Assembly (NCBI GenBank): GCA_016197205.1
Contig: JACPWG010000007.1
Coordinates: forward strand, 1 to 64,000
Source: Planctomycetota bacterium
GTDB lineage: Bacteria > Planctomycetota > MHYJ01 > WSZJ01 > JACPWG01
Reading direction: 5' to 3'
DNA: 64,000 nt
Part shown: one piece after another, positions 62,301 to 64,000 of the stretch
Numbering within the stretch: position 1 is the stretch's first letter
Layout: the number at the start of each line of letters is the position of its first letter
Made by a program: the position numbers and the translations under genes
The notes under the pieces: generated by a model
What the model saw: the letters and a program-made list of their open reading frames with translations, nothing else
Told to the model about the DNA's origin: nothing
Databases searched by the model: none

Positions 62301-62483
62301 CTCGAAGGCCGTCACCTTGAGCGACTCCGGAGTAAGGCCCACCCCGGACGTGCAGGCCGCCTGCGGGTCGAGGTCCACCAGCAGGACCCTCCAGCCGCGC
62401 CGCGCCAAACCCGCGGCCAGGCTGACCGCCGTGGTCGACTTCCCGGTCCCCTTCTTCGGGTTCACGATGCTGATGACGCTCAT
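59370..62483 (-). CDS. ParA-like ATPase fused to PilM and PilN
   Basis: 1037 aa. Residues 1-260 are a ParA/MinD-type ATPase: deviant Walker A NPKKGTGKST (Lys11 and Lys15), VLLVDLDPQAA, DFIIVDSPPSCG and QLIVPVVRGSAF. Residues about 260-500 are a low-complexity Pro/Met/Gly/Ala linker (GGMYGGMPMPTQMM). Residues about 505-825 are actin-like PilM (LHAGVDIGGASVHVVQLRVS; LNVGFASTVLAVYG). Residues about 830-1037 are PilN, with one membrane segment near 858-876 (VVGIGVCLMVLVFWWAQ) and a coiled coil. PilM, cytosolic, normally binds the PilN tail; here they are one chain. The frame has no stop or shift, and all three active motifs are intact, so it is not an assembly artefact in appearance. The ParA part may position the pilus machine. 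Confidence 0.88.
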   Translation of the reverse strand: MSVISIVNPKKGTGKSTTAVSLAAGLARRGWRVLLVDLDPQAACTSGVGLTPESLKVTAFEALFGPRAALPEAITKTSYSGLEVLPANVSLGGAESQPTSSGGRQETVLHMQLSTVREEYDFIIVDSPPSCGLLTSNAIVAADQLIVPVVRGSAFRDDIAQLMDLISRLMGQGNPITGRIDWLWTFHQPDVQATGDSFESAQKEWNAQAFNTLIRKDTSFQEAAWAKKPIFYYRSDAPGAQDYKDMVLEVLKANDLSGTSTDMPAVPSEGQITATPQGLTDLVKDIRGGSTPNVPAATMLTPQGDFQAALLGSSTPLPGLGLPAATLLAPNALQASAPAGMPGAYPGAPSGGMYGGMPMPTQMMSPPDVARMDPLTGQAPTGQVTAPFAGGPASPMGQAAAFPPTVAMPGAPAQATQVAGGGFSVPMPGFPTAGPTGVTVALPVPPGSSMAATGAAGYGGETVVSGSAAGMPGPGNVTATLSGPPVPVAGETQAPRRAAASGVASGRLHAGVDIGGASVHVVQLRVSGRKPPVLSNFALERIPDVPDEELEIALARTLRAMKRKSLPGMHSAHCNISGNSVVVKPFSRPTVGEKEISETLRWQHLAKGLPFSPDTALIRYCNKRAEGEEVGGRQKIFGCAADPERVELRTSAVQRAGLAVQSVTPDVFALENLVRRSKLVAPRQAAAVLNVGFASTVLAVYGSAGLEFCRDIGIGAKDLLGLEASEPNTGETPAAEEGAAEVKAPEKKSTKRFVSEIMMSLEYFHQSVRTMRVEQVYLCGIRAQEILEFLVDDLQVELLDPWRNIDVPEELRREAKAYGPALAVAVGLALQDEPRIDFLLPRGRLSNALASLDRVINVVGIGVCLMVLVFWWAQRSSANQLENLLTQQRDRNASLKDQLKKAREFELLVRELKRKRKYAEQIVPRPIKFYGILVEIANLLHHRDLKEKLYLKKIVYPAFAKSTGATTERLKDAIEIHASVAVESLTEFSSIREPFWKLLGKSPFFLEANPDSFSEEKPAGQPYNLRVTCTLKWPKAS

Positions 62484-62622
62484 GGCTGCTCAATCCTCAC
62501 CATGCACACTCGATCCATCCACTCTGCATGACTCCCCAGGGGGCAGCACGGTCGGAAGGACGGCCCCACCTCGGGTTCGTTCCGTCGACCGACCGGCCCG
62601 GAGCTCCGAGCGATCCTCCAAA

Positions 62623-63183
62623 TCACTCTTCCCGCCAGTCCACATAGGTCGAGAGGCGCCGGGGGAAGACGCAAGTCCGCAGGAAGGTCTCCCCACCGTA
62701 CTCGGACTTGATCCGGATCTGTACCTTGATCCTCCAAATGTCTTCAGGGACCAGGGGGGTTCCCCCGCTCTCGGTCCAGTATTCCAGGTTGAAGTCGGTC
62801 ACATGGTCGGCGAGGACCTGGGCATTGCGAAACAGCCGCGGCGCGGTCCACGCGAAGGTGACCATCTCGTCGTCGAAGGCCTTGAAGGAAAAGGAGGTCG
62901 CGGAAAAGGCCGTGACATTGGCGGTCGAGCCCTCCTTGATGTGGAGGATGTCCCGGCTGACCCGCTGGATCGCCAACCTCGCCACTTCGAGGTTGTTGGC
63001 CCGATAGTTCTGGTCCGTGAACACGGCCCCACCTTCCAGGACGACGAGCGCGGTCACCCCCGAGATGATCCCAAGGATCACCATCGACATGATCAGCTCG
63101 ATCATGGTCCAGCCGCCCGTCCCGCGTCGGCGGGCGCGGGCGACTGGAGGGAGTCCCTGTCTTCTACCTCGGCCAGTCCGCAT
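62623..63183 (-). CDS. Type IV prepilin-like protein (GspJ/PulJ type)
   Basis: 186 aa. The leader ends GTGG with WTMIE after it: cleavage after Gly24 leaves Trp at +1 and Glu at +5, a rare variant of the usual Phe. The hydrophobic helix IELIMSMVILGIISGVTALV follows. The C-terminal domain (LEVARLAIQRVSRDILHIKE; FNLEYWTESGG) is of the minor-pilin GspJ kind. ATG 63183 lies just outside the family B element; the longer frame is element sequence. Prepilin peptidase is not in the window. Confidence 0.83.
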   Translation of the reverse strand: MRTGRGRRQGLPPVARARRRGTGGWTMIELIMSMVILGIISGVTALVVLEGGAVFTDQNYRANNLEVARLAIQRVSRDILHIKEGSTANVTAFSATSFSFKAFDDEMVTFAWTAPRLFRNAQVLADHVTDFNLEYWTESGGTPLVPEDIWRIKVQIRIKSEYGGETFLRTCVFPRRLSTYVDWREE

Positions 63184-63207
63184 GCAAGCTTGAACCTCGA
63201 CTCTAAG

Positions 63208-63369
63208 TACCGCCCCACAGAATTGGGTGACCCGTTTGCTCGGCGATTTCGGCCGTCCGCTTCGTTGCGCTCGCTCGCCGTAGTTCTCCGTTACTACGCC
63301 TCGCTCGCGCGCCTCGCGGGCAGCCAAACTTGCCTTCGCCCATGGGTCACCGACTTCCGTGGAGCGGTA
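63208..63369 (+). mobile_element. Family B miniature element, copy 5 (162 bp), intact
   Basis: CTAAG flanks it at 63203-63207 and 63370-63374. Both ends fit the family (TACCGCCCCAC; GTGGAGCGGTA). The right CTAAG contains the stop codon (TAG on the minus strand) of the upstream prepilin gene, which is thus preserved. It separates the two prepilin genes. Confidence 0.93.
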
Positions 63370-63864
63370 CTAAGGATGATGGGTGAACAGCGTGGGAATC
63401 TCCAAGTGCTCCGCCCGCTGGTTCCAATAAATGATCACGGTGACCCGTTTGTAACCGGAATTCGGGTGCGGCGTCAGCAGGTCGTTCGGGTCCACCTCCA
63501 GGACGACCGTCTCGCGCTCGTACTTGTCGAAGCCCGGGACCGGGTTTTCCAGCGGATAGTTGGCCTGCGCGATGTAGTTCCACCCGCGCACCGAGGAGAA
63601 CTTGTCCGCGGAGATCGCCTCAAGCTTTTCCTCGGCGAGGTGGGTGGCGATGGCGACCTGCTCGGTGTGAAAGCTGGAACGCGCGCTCGTTTCGAAGAGG
63701 AGCAGGATGCCGGGCACGGCGACTCCGACGATGATGGTGACGAGAATCAACTCCATCAAGGTGAACCCCGCCTGCCGCCGCGCCCCGAGCGGGCCGGGAG
63801 CGTGCAGGCGCAGGGCGAGGGGGCGGGTGCCGGGTCGGGGGACCGCATACGAGGCTTCGGACAT
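63370..63864 (-). CDS. Type IV prepilin-like protein (GspI/PilV type)
   Basis: 164 aa. The leader is 33 residues, longer than usual, ending RRQAG. Cleavage gives FTLMELILVTIIVGVAVPGI with Glu at +5. The rest is a minor-pilin type domain (TEQVAIATHLAEEKLEAISA; YERETVVLEVDPNDLLTPHP). It is the first pilus-cluster gene I can see on the minus strand; the operon may begin beyond the right edge. ATG 63864 is chosen over 63945, as the longer frame is Pro/Arg-rich and not pilin-like. Its last codon precedes an inserted family B element. Confidence 0.85.
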   Translation of the reverse strand: MSEASYAVPRPGTRPLALRLHAPGPLGARRQAGFTLMELILVTIIVGVAVPGILLLFETSARSSFHTEQVAIATHLAEEKLEAISADKFSSVRGWNYIAQANYPLENPVPGFDKYERETVVLEVDPNDLLTPHPNSGYKRVTVIIYWNQRAEHLEIPTLFTHHP

Positions 63865-64000
63865 AGCGAGGATTCCTCCGTCAGTCAATTCACCTTTCGG
63901 TCCCGGTCGGCGGTGGGCAGCGCCGCATCGCGGCGGCGTACCCACCGCCGTGGCACGGCGAACGGCGGCAAAGGTTCCGCGCAGCGGGAGCGACGAAGCG

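Noticed and set aside
1..64000. CRISPR arrays, rRNA and tRNA genes
   Set aside because: No regularly spaced direct repeats, no tRNA cloverleaf-type arms with a CCA region, and no rRNA-like conserved segments were seen by eye. A tRNA scan would be decisive.

Overview
The window is a GC-rich (roughly 68-70 %) chromosomal stretch from a diderm bacterium. The lineage is inferred, not proven. A zinc-ribbon plus membrane plus DUF2950-like protein (4477-5622), a MshEN-like/kinase-lobe protein (1036-2022), many TPR glycosyltransferases and a Ycf35/DUF2997/Ycf46 cluster recall Planctomycetota or a related deep-branching phylum. A secretin, a PilMNOP-type inner-membrane apparatus and a MacAB-type exporter require an outer membrane. 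No rRNA, tRNA, CRISPR array or transposase gene was recognised.

Layout. 1-1035: repeats only. 1036-9999: a kinase-lobe membrane protein, a YgiQ radical-SAM protein, a zinc-ribbon membrane protein, a PAP2 phosphatase, and a MacA/MacB-like exporter (adaptor, ATPase, permease) split by two nested miniature elements. 10134-12308: a TMTC-like TPR glycosyltransferase. 12505-22544: an eleven-gene same-strand cluster of Ycf35 (DUF1257), DUF2997, a Ycf46-type AAA+ ATPase, two vWA proteins sharing an N-terminal motif, two unknown proteins, an NMN-adenylyltransferase-like protein, a Ser/Thr kinase, a truncated pyruvate-kinase homologue and an NrdG-like radical-SAM protein. This is the best candidate for an undescribed system. 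22480-24093: a GAF-GGDEF-GAF diguanylate cyclase. 24272-34704: six tandem GT39-type glycosyltransferases on the minus strand, divergent from three TMTC-like TPR glycosyltransferases at 35242-41822. Two more of the latter lie at 42642-44768 and 50508-52775. 44951-49916: an Mrp Fe-S carrier, a CbtB-like peptide next to a Fur-family regulator with a clear promoter/operator, and an ABC exporter with a helical partner. 53521-63864: a type IV pilus/type II secretion-like operon on the minus strand with two prepilins, a ParA-PilM-PilN triple fusion, PilO, two PilP/GspC-like proteins, the secretin and a TPR protein.

The second theme is small non-autonomous mobile elements. Family A (about 268 bp, three copies) has 19-bp inverted ends and perfect 8-bp target duplications. 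Family B (162 bp, five copies) has TACCGC ends and CTNAG targets. One B lies inside one A, with its own target duplication. Single elements at 37480-37665 (CTAG flanks) and 41910-42026 (8-bp duplication) belong to further families. Four insertions sit on stop codons, where the duplicated target regenerates the stop. REP-like palindromes fill other gaps, and one has become part of the C-terminal tail of a PilP-like protein.

Functionally, the twelve membrane glycosyltransferases suggest heavy investment in lipid-linked-sugar glycosylation of surface or secreted proteins or of envelope glycans. The pilus operon and the two ABC exporters are envelope machinery. The Ycf35-Ycf46 cluster looks like a self-contained NTP-dependent module with kinase signalling and nucleotide-related enzymes.
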